Assembly: GCF_002934625.1 (NCBI RefSeq)
Contig: NZ_PTJD01000018.1
Span: 1 to 64,000 of the forward strand
Origin: Kineococcus xinjiangensis
GTDB lineage: Bacteria; Actinomycetota; Actinomycetes; Actinomycetales; Kineococcaceae
Direction: 5' to 3'
Length of the DNA stretch: 64,000 bases
Shown here: piece by piece, positions 46,820 through 55,912 of the stretch
How positions within the stretch are numbered: the stretch's first letter is position 1
Layout of the letters: each line of letters begins with the position of its first letter
The notes under the pieces: model-generated
Told to the model about the DNA's origin: nothing
The model's database searches: none
The model's input: only the letters and a program-made list of their open reading frames with translations
Made by a program: the position numbers and the translations under genes

Positions 46820-47499
46820 CGCCCGGTCCCCGCGCGGCCGCGGCGGCGCAGGGCGAAGACCGCCGCGGTGAGCAGGAACCCCCCGCCGCCGGCCAGCGAC
46901 ATCGCCCAGTACAGGCCCGGCAGCCCCAGGAGCGCGCCGCCGCAGCCGGTCAGCAGGATCCAGGCACCCAGGGCGAACTGGTGCGGCTCGCGCCACAGCG
47001 CGCCCCCGGCGAGGTAGAGCAGGCCGACGACGAGCGCCGAGCCGCCGGCACTGAGGACCGCGAAGACCTGCGGGTCGGCGGTGTAGCGGTGCAGCGAGGC
47101 GATGAGCGCGGCGAGCGCGGCGAAGCCCAGGAGCCAGCTCCAGCCGTAGAGGGCGCCGGAGGTGGCTCCCGGTCCGGCGATGCCCGTGGTGGCCCGCGCG
47201 GTGTGCACGGTGGTGATCACCATTGCCGCCAGGAGCAGGAGCCCGAGCACGGGGGCCGCCGCGCCGGCGGAGAGGCCCAGCAGGCCGGAGCCGCCCAGGG
47301 ACAGCGCGAACAGCAGGAAGCCCACGAGCCACGCCACCCCCCACGCGCCGTAGATCAGCACCGGGTCGACGGAGACGGCCTCGGACACCCGCCGCTGCTG
47401 CCGCTCGATGAGCGCCAGGGACTCGGCGGCGCCGAGCACCTCCTCGCCCGGTCCCGCCGTTCCGCCCCGCCGGGGCTCGTGGCGCTGCGTGCCGTCCAT
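46816..47499 (-). CDS. Membrane protein coupled to the regulator
   Basis: About 227 residues: a cytoplasmic N-terminus with SLALIERQQRRVSEAV, then six hydrophobic segments (VAWLVGFLLFALSLGGSGLL and on). I do not recognise the family by name. It opens a leftward unit of membrane protein, regulator, ATPase and permease. The 70 bases upstream form a promoter region with no other gene. Confidence 0.8.
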   Translation of the reverse strand: MDGTQRHEPRRGGTAGPGEEVLGAAESLALIERQQRRVSEAVSVDPVLIYGAWGVAWLVGFLLFALSLGGSGLLGLSAGAAAPVLGLLLLAAMVITTVHTARATTGIAGPGATSGALYGWSWLLGFAALAALIASLHRYTADPQVFAVLSAGGSALVVGLLYLAGGALWREPHQFALGAWILLTGCGGALLGLPGLYWAMSLAGGGGFLLTAAVFALRRRGRAGTGR

Positions 47500-47571
47500 C
47501 GCGGTCTCCCTCCGTCGCAAACTTTGTATCGCAAAGTTCTCCGCGTCGACAAGAGGTTCGCGGTCAGGACC

Positions 47572-48384
47572 TCAGGCGCCCCAGCGCGCCTCCAGCCACT
47601 CCACCGCAGCCCGCGCGACCTCCGGCGGCACCACGTGCGCGCCGTCGAACTCCTCGTACGCCACCTCGTGGCCAGCCTCCCGCAACGGCGGCACCAGGCG
47701 CCGGCTCGTCGCGTCGATCGGCAGGACGTCGTCGTGCACCCCGTGCGAGACGAAGACCGCCGGCCGGCCGGCACGCGGTCCCCGCGGCACGAAGCCCGGG
47801 GAGAACGCCACGACGGCGGAGAAGAGGTCACCGTTGGCCAACCCGAGGCCCAGCGCGTACGAGGCGCCGTCGGAGAAGCCCGCCACCGCCACCCGGGCCG
47901 GATCCACCGGCACGGTCGCGAAGACCTCCGCCAGCGCCCGGTCGACGACCTCCACGTCCACCCCGAAGCCTCCGCCGACCGCGTCCCACGTCGCCCCGCG
48001 CGAGTCGGGCGCCACCAGCACCAGACCGTGCGCCTCCGCCAGCGGACGCAGCGGAGCCAGCCCGCCCGCCGCGTCCCCACCGGCACCGTGCAGCGCCACG
48101 ACCAGCGGCACCGGCCCGTCCGCGGGCAGGCCGGGCGGCACCAGCAGCAGGGCATCGCGCACCGGCGCCACCCCCAGCGCCCGCTCCCCCGGCGGGGGCA
48201 CCGCGCCACCCGAGCCGGAGGGGCGCGCCGTCAGGGACGCCGGACCGCGCTCGGGCCGGGCCCGGCCACCCCCGGGAGGTTCCTCCGCGGGAACTCCGGC
48301 GCGACGCTGCGGCGACGGGGCGGAGGTGCACCCCGCCAGCACCGCGGCGCATCCCGACAGGACGACCTTCCGTCGGATCGGCAC
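47572..48384 (-). CDS. Alpha/beta-hydrolase lipoprotein (esterase-like)
   Basis: About 270 residues. A signal peptide with lipobox VLAGC (GCAAVLAGCTSAP), a Gly/Pro-rich linker, and an alpha/beta-hydrolase domain: VVALHGAGGDAAGG (oxyanion), nucleophile GFSDGASYALG, acid in SHGVHDDVLPID and His in FDGAHVVPPEVAR. Resembles phospholipase/carboxylesterase and PHB-depolymerase-like enzymes. The GTG at 48384 gives the signal peptide. Confidence 0.85.
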   Translation of the reverse strand: MPIRRKVVLSGCAAVLAGCTSAPSPQRRAGVPAEEPPGGGRARPERGPASLTARPSGSGGAVPPPGERALGVAPVRDALLLVPPGLPADGPVPLVVALHGAGGDAAGGLAPLRPLAEAHGLVLVAPDSRGATWDAVGGGFGVDVEVVDRALAEVFATVPVDPARVAVAGFSDGASYALGLGLANGDLFSAVVAFSPGFVPRGPRAGRPAVFVSHGVHDDVLPIDATSRRLVPPLREAGHEVAYEEFDGAHVVPPEVARAAVEWLEARWGA

Positions 48385-48465
48385 GGCTCCGCAGTACCCC
48401 ACCGCCCCCCGGACAACCGCGCCGGAGGGCATCCGGAGGGCATCCGGAGGGCATCCGGAGGCCCC

Positions 48466-48942
48466 TCAGGGGATGCGCGCCACCGCCCGGCTCGTCACCC
48501 GGACCACGAACCCCTCCCCGAGGCGCAGCGGACCCGCCGACGCCCACGGCGGCTCCAGCCGCGCCACCAGCACCACCACGGCCGTGCGCCCGTCCGGGGA
48601 CCCCGTGCCCTCCCCCACCGCCACGTCCCCGCCCGCCCCCGCGGCAGCCGCCCGCTCCAGGAACTCCTCCGCGCTCGCCCGCACCGACGCGTCGCTCAAC
48701 GGCACCCCCACCGCCCCCAGACCGCCGTCGGGCGCGTAGTAGCCCGCCGGGTCGAGGGCGTCGGCGGCGTCGACGGCAGCCGCGTCCGCCAGGGCCAGCA
48801 CCCCCTTGCGCTGCAGGTGGACCGCGGAGGCCGCACCCACCACCAGCACCAGCACCACCGCGATGAGCGCGTACGCCAGCGACAGCAGCAGGATCCGCCC
48901 CTCGTCCGCACCTCCGGCCGCAGCCGACCCCGCGCCCGTCAC
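48466..48942 (-). CDS. TadG-like pilus/secretion protein
   Basis: 158 residues with a single N-terminal hydrophobic segment (LLLSLAYALIAVVLVLVVGA), as in Tad minor-pilin-like proteins and their 'helicase/secretion neighborhood TadE-like' relatives. The rest is soluble and faces outwards. GTG start overlaps the preceding TadE stop by four bases. Last gene of the Tad operon. Confidence 0.82.
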   Translation of the reverse strand: MTGAGSAAAGGADEGRILLLSLAYALIAVVLVLVVGAASAVHLQRKGVLALADAAAVDAADALDPAGYYAPDGGLGAVGVPLSDASVRASAEEFLERAAAAGAGGDVAVGEGTGSPDGRTAVVVLVARLEPPWASAGPLRLGEGFVVRVTSRAVARIP

Positions 48943-49407
48943 GGCCCCTCCCCGGGCACCGCGAGGCGGTCGACCACCGCCACCCGCACCACCTCCACCG
49001 GAACCCGGGCCGGGACGCGGCGCCCCACCCAGGCCGGCACCAGCGGCAGGTCCACCTCCACGCGCACGCTCGCCCGGACCACCGCCCCCGGCGTGCGGCA
49101 GGGCTGCGCGGAGCACCGCAGCCGCACCTCGGCGGCGGTGGCCGCGAAACCCTGGTCCTCCGCGGCGAGCGCCACCGCCGCGGCCGCCCGGTCCTCCGCC
49201 ACGCCGGCGTCCGCCGTGGCGGCCACGATCCGCGCCGCCTCCCGCGCGGCGCCCTCCGCCGCGAAGGCACCGGCCTGCACCCGCCCCAGGCAGAGCACCA
49301 GGTACAGCAACGGCACGAGCAGCAGCACCCCGACGGCGAGGAACTCCACCACCGCGCTGCCCGCGTCCCCGCCCCCCCGTCCGGGCGCCAGTCGTCCGGG
49401 CCCTCAC
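48939..49407 (-). CDS. TadE-like minor pilin, frame broken near its 5' end
   Basis: The domain begins GDAGSAVVEFLAVGVLLLVP, the classic TadE N-terminus with Glu5 after the cleavage Gly, and ends VDRLAVPGEGP. The natural GTG at 49407 overlaps the upstream stop (GTGA), but between it and the domain a run of seven C (49372-49378) shifts the frame by one base. Removing one base gives a full coding sequence. Without that, only a start at 49352 remains, which removes the prepilin cleavage site. Either a sequencing/assembly indel or a real off state. Confidence 0.8.
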
Positions 49408-49844
49408 GAACCCTCCACCAGGGCCTCCTCCAGCAGCGCCTCCTCCAGCAGGGCGTGCCCGCGCACGTCCAGACCACGCCCCGCCCCCAGCAACCCCACC
49501 ACCGGAAGCGGCGCCCGCACCCGCACCTGCACCACGGCAGCGCCCTCCACCTCCACCACAGCGGCCGTGACCTCGCCGGCATAGCGCGCCGAGAGCGAGG
49601 TCCGCAGCAACTGCCTGGCGCGCTCCGCACCGGCCTCCGGAGAACTGCCCACCAGCGCGCCGAACCTGGCCCCCTCCGAGGCGCAGTCGGCCGCCGTGGC
49701 CCGCACGTGCAGCACCAGCGCCACCTGCAGCACGAGCAGGAACAGCAACGTCAGCAGCGCGCCGACCGCGGCGAACTCCGCGACCGCGGAACCGCCGTCG
49801 ACCGCGGAGGACCCACCGTCGGCGGACCGGCCGGACCGGCTCAC
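49404..49844 (-). CDS. TadE-like minor pilin
   Basis: 146 residues. The N-terminus VDGGSAVAEFAAVGALLTLL matches the TadE type IV prepilin-like pattern (Gly, then Glu5, then a hydrophobic helix). A soluble C-terminal half follows. GTG overlaps the stop of the pilin-like gene and its stop overlaps the next TadE gene. Part of the Tad apparatus. Confidence 0.85.
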   Translation of the reverse strand: MSRSGRSADGGSSAVDGGSAVAEFAAVGALLTLLFLLVLQVALVLHVRATAADCASEGARFGALVGSSPEAGAERARQLLRTSLSARYAGEVTAAVVEVEGAAVVQVRVRAPLPVVGLLGAGRGLDVRGHALLEEALLEEALVEGS

Positions 49845-50095
49845 AGCTGCGCGAGCACCCGGTCCATCGAGGCGGTGAACAACTCCTCCAGCCGCGGCGC
49901 CGCCACGGCCCACAGCCCCACGACGAGACCCGCCGTCATCAGGGTGACCAGCACCCACCCCGGAACGTCACCGCGGTCACGCCCCGACGCCAGCGCGGTG
50001 CGCACCCGAACCCCCGCGGCCGCGGCCACCCACGCCACGAGCCCCAGGAGCCGTGCACGCCCCGCCAGCACCGAATTCCTCGAAACGGTTCCCAC
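49841..50095 (-). CDS. Flp pilin-like small protein
   Basis: 84 residues. After a basic N-terminus and RDRGDVPGW it has a hydrophobic helix (VLVTLMTAGLVVGLWAVA) and a short amphipathic tail (LEELFTASMDRV), the layout of actinobacterial Flp pilins and DUF4244-like proteins. The predicted cleavage is after Gly of DRG. GTG start with GGAGG eight bases upstream. Likely the major pilin of the following machine. Confidence 0.75.
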   Translation of the reverse strand: MGTVSRNSVLAGRARLLGLVAWVAAAAGVRVRTALASGRDRGDVPGWVLVTLMTAGLVVGLWAVAAPRLEELFTASMDRVLAQL

Positions 50096-50247
50096 CGCAG
50101 TTCCTCCCTCCCGGTGACCGGACCACCCGGCCACCGAACCTGCCCGAACCCGCCCGGACCGACGCGGAACCCCCCGGAACGGAGAGACCACGCCGACCGC
50201 GACGCCCAACACCACGACGCCGGGCAGCGCACGTCCACCGACCCCGG

Positions 50248-51180
50248 TCACGGCCCGACCTGCAGCACGGCCATCCCCGGGAACACCGCGAAGACCACCG
50301 TCACCGGCAGCACCAGCAGGACCACCGGCACGAGCATCCAGATCTCACGACGCCCGCCGGCCTCCAGCAACTGCCGCCGCCCGGCCTCCCGCACGTCCCC
50401 CGCCTGCGCGCGCAGCACCTCCGCCATCGGCGTGCCCCGCTCCGCTGACACCACCACGGCGTCGACGAAGCGCCGCAGGGCCGGCACGTCGCAGCGCAGC
50501 GCGAACCCGTCCAGCGCCACCGCCAGCGGCGCACCGGCCCGCACGTCACCCAGCACCCGCCGCAACTCCGAACCCACCGCCCCCGACGACGCGCGCGCCA
50601 CCCGCTCCAGCGCCGCCGCCACGCCCTCGCCCGCCCCCACCGACAGCGCCAGCAGCTCCGCCGCCGCGGGGAACTCCGCGAGGACCCGCTCCCGGCGCCG
50701 CCGCGCCGACCAGCTGAGGGCGGAGTCCCGCGCCAGCACCCCCGCCGCGGCGGCGATGAGCACCAGCAGCACCATCGGCACCGGCGCCCACCCCCGCCGC
50801 GCCGCCACGAGCAGGCACAGCAGCACCCCGGCACCGGCACCCGTCAGACCCCACAGCACCTGCTGCGCGCGGAACTGCGCCGGCGTCAGCGCGCCGCCCA
50901 CCACGTCGAGCCGCCGGCGCACCGACGCCGCACCGCCCAGGACCCGGTCCACCCACCCCGCAGCGTCCGCCAGCAGCGGCGCCGCCAGCCGCGCCAGCAC
51001 CCGCAGCGGAGCGGGACCCGTCGCCGGCTCCTCGACGCGCCCACCGCCGGGCCCGGCCAGGTACGGCGCCAGCCGCACCGTCAGGTCGACTCCCGTGCGC
51101 CACGGCCGGCGCGCCACCACGAGGCACAGGCCCGTTCCGCACGCCAGCCCGAGCCCCGCCCCCAGCAGCGTTCCGCTCAC
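50248..51180 (-). CDS. tadC: TadC-like Flp pilus membrane platform protein
   Basis: 310 residues of the type II secretion F family. Two to three membrane segments near the start and end (AGAGAGVLLCLLVAARRGW; VPMVLLVLIAAAAGVLAR; EIWMLVPVVLLVLPVTVVFAVF) and the conserved loop AAELLALSVGAGEGVAAAL, followed by GTPMAEVLRAQAGDVREAGR. GTG overlaps the TadB stop. The 152 bases to the pilin gene contain no recognisable gene. Confidence 0.9.
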   Translation of the reverse strand: MSGTLLGAGLGLACGTGLCLVVARRPWRTGVDLTVRLAPYLAGPGGGRVEEPATGPAPLRVLARLAAPLLADAAGWVDRVLGGAASVRRRLDVVGGALTPAQFRAQQVLWGLTGAGAGVLLCLLVAARRGWAPVPMVLLVLIAAAAGVLARDSALSWSARRRRERVLAEFPAAAELLALSVGAGEGVAAALERVARASSGAVGSELRRVLGDVRAGAPLAVALDGFALRCDVPALRRFVDAVVVSAERGTPMAEVLRAQAGDVREAGRRQLLEAGGRREIWMLVPVVLLVLPVTVVFAVFPGMAVLQVGP

Positions 51181-52043
51181 CGCAGGACCCGCCGCTCCAC
51201 GGGCAGCCGCCCGATGGCCAGCATCAGCCGGTAGGCGAGCAGGGACCCAGCCGCGCCACCGGCCAGGACCGCCGACCCCGCGGCCGAGTCGTAGGCCCGC
51301 ACCGCCTCCGGCCGGCTCGCCAGCAGGGCCAGCACCACCCACGGAGCCGCCACGGCCAGCCGCGCACCGTTCACCGTCCAGCTCTGCCGTGCCTGCAGCT
51401 CCCCGCGCACCCGCGCGTCCTCCCGCAGGAACGCCGAGAGGGTCCGCAGCAGCCTCCCCAGGTCGCTGCCGCCGACCTGCCGGGTCATCCGCAGCGCCTC
51501 CAGCAGGCGGTCCGCGACGGGGTCCGCCAGCTCCTCCTTGAGGACGTCGAGCTCCGCCTCGAAGGCGCCGGAGGTGCGGTAGCGCAGGGCGAAGCGCGCG
51601 AAGGGCGGGCGCAGCTCCTCCGGGCCGCGCTCACCGAGGGCGGCCACGGCCTCGGGCAGGGACAGCCCCGCACGCACCGCCGAGGCCAGGTTGTCGACGG
51701 CGTCCGGCCACAGCTGCGCGACCTGGACGCGGCGCCTGCCCCCGCGCCAGCGCACCAGGCCCCACGGAGCCCACCCCGCGATGACCGCGGCGCACGCGCC
51801 CAGGGACCAGACCCCGGTCAGCAGCAGCGCGGCCGAACCCGCCACGGCCGCACACGCGGCGCAGGCACCGGCGAACGCGCCCGGCGCCACCCCACGCACC
51901 TCCGCCTGCGCGAGCGCCTCCCGAACGCGGCCGGGCCGGGGTTCCGACGCGGCCGCGAGCACCCGCGGCGACGGAACCCAGCAGGCGCTGAAGGCGGTGA
52001 ACAACCCGGCCCCGAGCAGCAAGCCGCACAGCAGGCCCGTCAC
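51177..52043 (-). CDS. tadB: TadB-like Flp pilus membrane platform protein
   Basis: 288 residues, type II secretion F family. N-terminal helix LLCGLLLGAGLFTAFSA, cytoplasmic part DAVDNLASAVRAGLSLPEAVAALGERGP and a C-terminal pair of helices. GTG overlaps the TadA stop. Works with TadC as the inner-membrane platform for the ATPase. Confidence 0.9.
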   Translation of the reverse strand: MTGLLCGLLLGAGLFTAFSACWVPSPRVLAAASEPRPGRVREALAQAEVRGVAPGAFAGACAACAAVAGSAALLLTGVWSLGACAAVIAGWAPWGLVRWRGGRRRVQVAQLWPDAVDNLASAVRAGLSLPEAVAALGERGPEELRPPFARFALRYRTSGAFEAELDVLKEELADPVADRLLEALRMTRQVGGSDLGRLLRTLSAFLREDARVRGELQARQSWTVNGARLAVAAPWVVLALLASRPEAVRAYDSAAGSAVLAGGAAGSLLAYRLMLAIGRLPVERRVLR

Positions 52044-53275
52044 CGGCGCGGCCCCCCGTCCCCCAGCAGCGCACGCAGGTCGAAACCCGCGCGGGCGAAC
52101 CTGTCCGCGTGCGGCGGCCAGCCGGTTCCGCGCACCAGCCCACCGCTCCAGGGGTGCGGGTCGGTCCCGAAGACCTCACCGGTCTCGACGACGTCGCCCT
52201 CCACCCGGCCCGTCACGGCGAGGACCTCCCGCACCCGCCGCCGCCCGTCCCGGTCCAGCTCGGCGTGCACGACGAGGTCGATGGACGCGGCGACCGTGGG
52301 CACCACGAACCTGCTGGAGACGTTCTCCCCGGCCAGCAGCGGCAGGGTGCACATCTTCGTCACCGCTTCCCGCGCGCCGTTGGCGTGCACCGTGCACATC
52401 CCCGGCAGACCCGAGTTCAGCGCGATCAGCAGGTCCAGGCTCTCCGCCTGCCGCACCTCGCCGACGAGGAGCCGGTCCGGGCGCATCCGCAGCGCCTCCT
52501 TCACCAGGCGCCGCAGCGGAACCTCACCCGCACCCTCCAGGTTCGCCTGCCGGCACTGCAGGCCCACCACGTCGCGCAGCGGCACCTGCAGCTCGAACAC
52601 CTCCTCGCAGGTGATGACGCGCTGCTGCGCGGGGATCGCGGCGGCGAGGCAGTTCAGGAGGGTCGTCTTCCCCGCCTGCGTCCCGCCGGAGACGAGGATG
52701 TTCAGCCCCGCGGCCACGGCGGCCTCCAGGAACCGCGCGACGGGAGCGGTCAGCGACCCCAGCGCGACGAGGTCGTCGAGGCGCCGGGCGCGGGCGACGA
52801 ACCGGCGGATGTTCACCGCCCAGTGGGCGCGGGTGATGTCGGGGATCGCCACGTGCAGCCGGGAACCGTCGGGCAGTGCGGCGTCGACGAACGGTGAACT
52901 CACGTCGACGCGCCGCCCGGACGCGGCGAGCATGCGCTCGACGAGGTCGCAGACCTGCTCGGAGCGCAGGATCGTCGTGGTGAGTTCCGCGACCCCGCCC
53001 CGGGCGACGAACACCTTCCCGGGTTCGTTGATCCAGATCTCCTCGACGAGCGGGTCGTCGAAGTACTGCTGGAGCGGACCCCACCCCGAGAGGGAACCGA
53101 CCAGCGCCCTGACCGCCGCGTCCGGGTCGTCCAGGCGCGGCAGCGACCCGTCGAGGGAGCGCACGTCGTAGTCGACGACGGCCGCGCGCACCAGGTCGGC
53201 GACGGGGGTCCCCGTCCCTGCGCCACGGCGCAGCGCGCCGCGGACCTCGTCCTCGACGATCCGCAGTGCCTCCAC
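52040..53275 (-). CDS. tadA: Flp pilus ATPase TadA/CpaF
   Basis: 411 residues. Walker A VSGGTQAGKTTLLNC, Asp box RVITCEEVFELQVP, Walker B RLLVGEVRQAES, His boxes GMCTVHANGAREAV. GGAGG precedes the GTG. Secretion ATPase that drives Flp pilus assembly. No CpaE/TadZ or prepilin peptidase lies in the window. Confidence 0.94.
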   Translation of the reverse strand: MEALRIVEDEVRGALRRGAGTGTPVADLVRAAVVDYDVRSLDGSLPRLDDPDAAVRALVGSLSGWGPLQQYFDDPLVEEIWINEPGKVFVARGGVAELTTTILRSEQVCDLVERMLAASGRRVDVSSPFVDAALPDGSRLHVAIPDITRAHWAVNIRRFVARARRLDDLVALGSLTAPVARFLEAAVAAGLNILVSGGTQAGKTTLLNCLAAAIPAQQRVITCEEVFELQVPLRDVVGLQCRQANLEGAGEVPLRRLVKEALRMRPDRLLVGEVRQAESLDLLIALNSGLPGMCTVHANGAREAVTKMCTLPLLAGENVSSRFVVPTVAASIDLVVHAELDRDGRRRVREVLAVTGRVEGDVVETGEVFGTDPHPWSGGLVRGTGWPPHADRFARAGFDLRALLGDGGPRR

Positions 53276-53395
53276 GCCGCACCTCCGGTGGCATCCACCG
53301 GCGCTCGCCGGTGCACGGGCACGGTAGGGAGGCGCACCGCGGCGGCGTTCGGGTGATGTGGACAACACGGCCCGGAGGCCCTGCGCCGCCGGTCG

Positions 53396-54475
53396 TCAGG
53401 TCCTGCGCGCCCGCCGGGAGGCGGCCACGAGGTAGACGACGTTGAGGATGCCGATCGGCAGCAGGGCCAGCACGGCGAACGGCGCGAGGTCGCGGGGCAG
53501 GAGGGCCAGCGCCACCGCCGTCCCCGCCATCGCGACGGTGAGCAGCCACGCCAGCAGGAGCAGCGGCCGGCGCAGCGCCCGCCGCCGGACGGGTCCGCGC
53601 AGCGCCGGGGGCACCTGGCGCCAGGTGCGGTGGACCCACCGCCCCACGAGGGCGAGTCCGACGAGTCCGACGAGCCGGCGCACCGGCAGCCACCCGCGCG
53701 TCCCCTCCGCATCGATCTCCAGCCCGAGGGCGACGGCGACCGCGACGAGGAGCAGGAGCGCGAAGAGGTACAGCCGCCGGGCCAGCACGAGGGCGAGGAC
53801 GTCCAGGTTCGTCCGCGTCACCGGCGACTGGGGATCGACGGCGAGAGCGGCACCGAACGAGCGAGCGGCCGCACCGATCTCCCTGTGCTGCAGCAGCTCC
53901 ACCCCGAGGTCGTTGTGGGCGGTGGCGTTCTGGGGATCCAGCTCCAGCACCCGCACCAGCGCCTGCCGCTCCATCGTCCGCTCGCCCAGCGCGTCGGCTG
54001 CCTGCGCGACGGCGTAGTGGCACTCCGGCGACAGCGGATCCAGCTCCACCGCCCGACGGGCGGCGTCGAGCGCCTCCCGCGCGCGCCCGACGCGGCACAG
54101 CACCCCGGCCAGCGTCGCGTGGGTCTCCGCCTTCTCCGGAGCGCACCGGAGCGCACCGCGGGCCGCCCGCACCGCCTCCTCCAGCTGCCCCAGCCCCAGC
54201 AGCGCGGCGCTCGCCAGGCGGTGCCCGGCCTCCGCCGTCGGCTCCACCGCCAGCCCGCGGTTGACGGCGTCCAGGCCTCTCCGGAAGTCGCCGAGCGAGA
54301 TCCTCGCCAGCCCGAGGAGGAAGTGCGCGGCTGCGTTCCCCGGGTCCGCGGCCAGCACCTCCCCTGCCGCCCGGGCGGCGTCCTCCCAGCGCCCCGTCTC
54401 CGCCAGCAGCGCGGCTCGGCGCAGCTCCACCCCGGCGGGGTCCAGGGAGTCCTCGGCGGGAGCCGCCGCGCTCAC
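53396..54475 (-). CDS. TPR membrane protein
   Basis: 359 residues. Four or five tetratricopeptide repeats (EDAARAAGEVLAADPGNAAAH; EEAVRAARGALRCAPEKAET; REALDAARRAVELDPLSPEC; LVRVLELDPQNATAHNDL) in the first 230 residues, then four membrane helices (LYLFALLLLVAVAVALGLE and on) and a short basic tail. Its gene overlaps the AAA ATPase by four bases. Probably a scaffold at the membrane. Confidence 0.88.
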   Translation of the reverse strand: MSAAAPAEDSLDPAGVELRRAALLAETGRWEDAARAAGEVLAADPGNAAAHFLLGLARISLGDFRRGLDAVNRGLAVEPTAEAGHRLASAALLGLGQLEEAVRAARGALRCAPEKAETHATLAGVLCRVGRAREALDAARRAVELDPLSPECHYAVAQAADALGERTMERQALVRVLELDPQNATAHNDLGVELLQHREIGAAARSFGAALAVDPQSPVTRTNLDVLALVLARRLYLFALLLLVAVAVALGLEIDAEGTRGWLPVRRLVGLVGLALVGRWVHRTWRQVPPALRGPVRRRALRRPLLLLAWLLTVAMAGTAVALALLPRDLAPFAVLALLPIGILNVVYLVAASRRARRT

Positions 54476-55773
54476 AGCAGCCGCCGCTTCCTCAGGTAGT
54501 CGCGCAGCTCGTCGTACTCACCGCTCTCGTTCGCGTACAGCGCCACGTTGCGCGCCTGCTCCAACCACGCGGCCGTCGACGGGCGCGTCTCCGCCACGGC
54601 GGCCAGGAGGTCCGTCATGCCGATCGTGCGCACGGTGCCGGTGCGCATCGAGTCCGCCAGCGCCCGCTCCGCCGCCGACTCGCACACGGACGCGAGGTCG
54701 GCCCCGGAGAAGTCCTCGGTGCGCTTGACGAGCTTCGCCAGGTCGACCCCCGCGACCGGGCGTCCCTGCAGGTGGTGGCGGAGGATCGCCTCGCGGGCCG
54801 GGGCGTCGGGCGGCAGGACCAGGACGGTGCGACCGAGGCGGCCGGGCCGGCGCAGCGCGGGGTCGACGTCCCAGGGGGCGTTGGTCGCGGCCAGCACGAA
54901 GACGCCCTCGTTGTCGCCGCCCATGCCGTCCAGCTCCGTCAGCAGCTGCTGCACGGTCGTGCGCATCCCGCTGTTGCGGGTGAGGCTCCGCTTCATGCCG
55001 ATCGCGTCGACCTCGTCGAGGAAGAGCACGCAGGGCGCCTTGCGCCGCGCCTGCTGGAAGACGCGGTGCAGGTTGCGCTCGCTGTTGCCCAGCCACATGT
55101 CCAGCACGTCGGAGAGCGCCACGGAGAGGAAACCGGCGCCCATCTGCCCGGCGAGCGCGCGGGCGATGAACGTCTTGCCGCAGCCGGGCGGGCCGTACAG
55201 CAGCAGCCCGCCGCTCAGGCTCTTGCCGTAGAGCGCCCGCAGGCGCGGGTCGCTCATGGGGCCGAGGAACGACAGCTGGAGCCGCTCCTTGACGTGCCGC
55301 ATCCCGCCCACGTCGTCGAGCGTGACCGTCGGGCGTTCCGCCTCACCCTCGTCCGCATCGTCGTCGTCCTCGTCGTCGGAGGACTCGACGAAGACGGGGG
55401 GCACGACGGCGCCGAGGTCCTCCTCCGCCCGTCGCCAGTCGAAGCGCTCCCCCGCCCCCGCCGGCGGGTCCTGACGCGCGCCCCCCGCCGGCGGGTCCTG
55501 ACGCGCGCCCCCCGCCGGCGGGTCCTGACGCGCGCCCCCCGCCGGCGGGTCCACGGCGGTCGCCGGCGTCTGGGCGGCGAGGACCCGGGCCATGAGAGCC
55601 CGCGCCGGCGCCGAGGACGGATCCGCCTGCAGCGCCGCCACCGCGTGCACCAGGGCCTGGTCCGCGTCCCCGCCCGCGACCAGCAGCTCGGCCAGGTGCA
55701 GGCGCAGGGGCAGGTCCCGGGGAGCGGCGTCGACGGCTGCCTGCAGGCTGCGCAGGAGAGCGGGGTCGGTCAC
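54472..55773 (-). CDS. TPR-AAA+ ATPase
   Basis: 433 residues. N-terminal TPR-like repeats (LPLRLHLAELLVAGGDADQA), a linker of three and a half copies of the nine-residue unit DPPAGGARQ, an acidic stretch (SSDDEDDDDADEGE), then a CDC48/FtsH-type AAA domain: Walker A GPPGCGKTF at 194, Walker B CVLFLDEVDAIG, arginine finger region DPALRRPGRLGR. TPR plus AAA is also the layout of EccA in type VII secretion, although the sequence here is closer to CDC48-like proteins. Divergent from the FHA-FtsK gene. Confidence 0.88.
   Translation of the reverse strand: MTDPALLRSLQAAVDAAPRDLPLRLHLAELLVAGGDADQALVHAVAALQADPSSAPARALMARVLAAQTPATAVDPPAGGARQDPPAGGARQDPPAGGARQDPPAGAGERFDWRRAEEDLGAVVPPVFVESSDDEDDDDADEGEAERPTVTLDDVGGMRHVKERLQLSFLGPMSDPRLRALYGKSLSGGLLLYGPPGCGKTFIARALAGQMGAGFLSVALSDVLDMWLGNSERNLHRVFQQARRKAPCVLFLDEVDAIGMKRSLTRNSGMRTTVQQLLTELDGMGGDNEGVFVLAATNAPWDVDPALRRPGRLGRTVLVLPPDAPAREAILRHHLQGRPVAGVDLAKLVKRTEDFSGADLASVCESAAERALADSMRTGTVRTIGMTDLLAAVAETRPSTAAWLEQARNVALYANESGEYDELRDYLRKRRLL
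55471..55551. repeat. Perfect 27-bp tandem repeat inside the AAA gene
   Basis: Three identical 27-bp units (plus a partial fourth at 55453-55470) encode the repeated DPPAGGARQ linker. Perfect identity points to recent expansion; the count may vary between strains without losing frame. Confidence 0.9.
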
Positions 55774-55912
55774 GGGGACTCCAGGGTCGGGCCGGTGCGA
55801 GCGGCGCCCACGGTAGAGGGCGCCGCACCACCTCCGCGTCCCCCGCCGGGGCGCCCGGGGCCTGTGGACGACGGGCTCCCCGCTACCGGTGGCGCTGGAA
55901 GCATCCGGCGCC

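Noticed and set aside
55453-55551. A CRISPR array
   Set aside because: Units are contiguous without spacers and lie in a coding frame.
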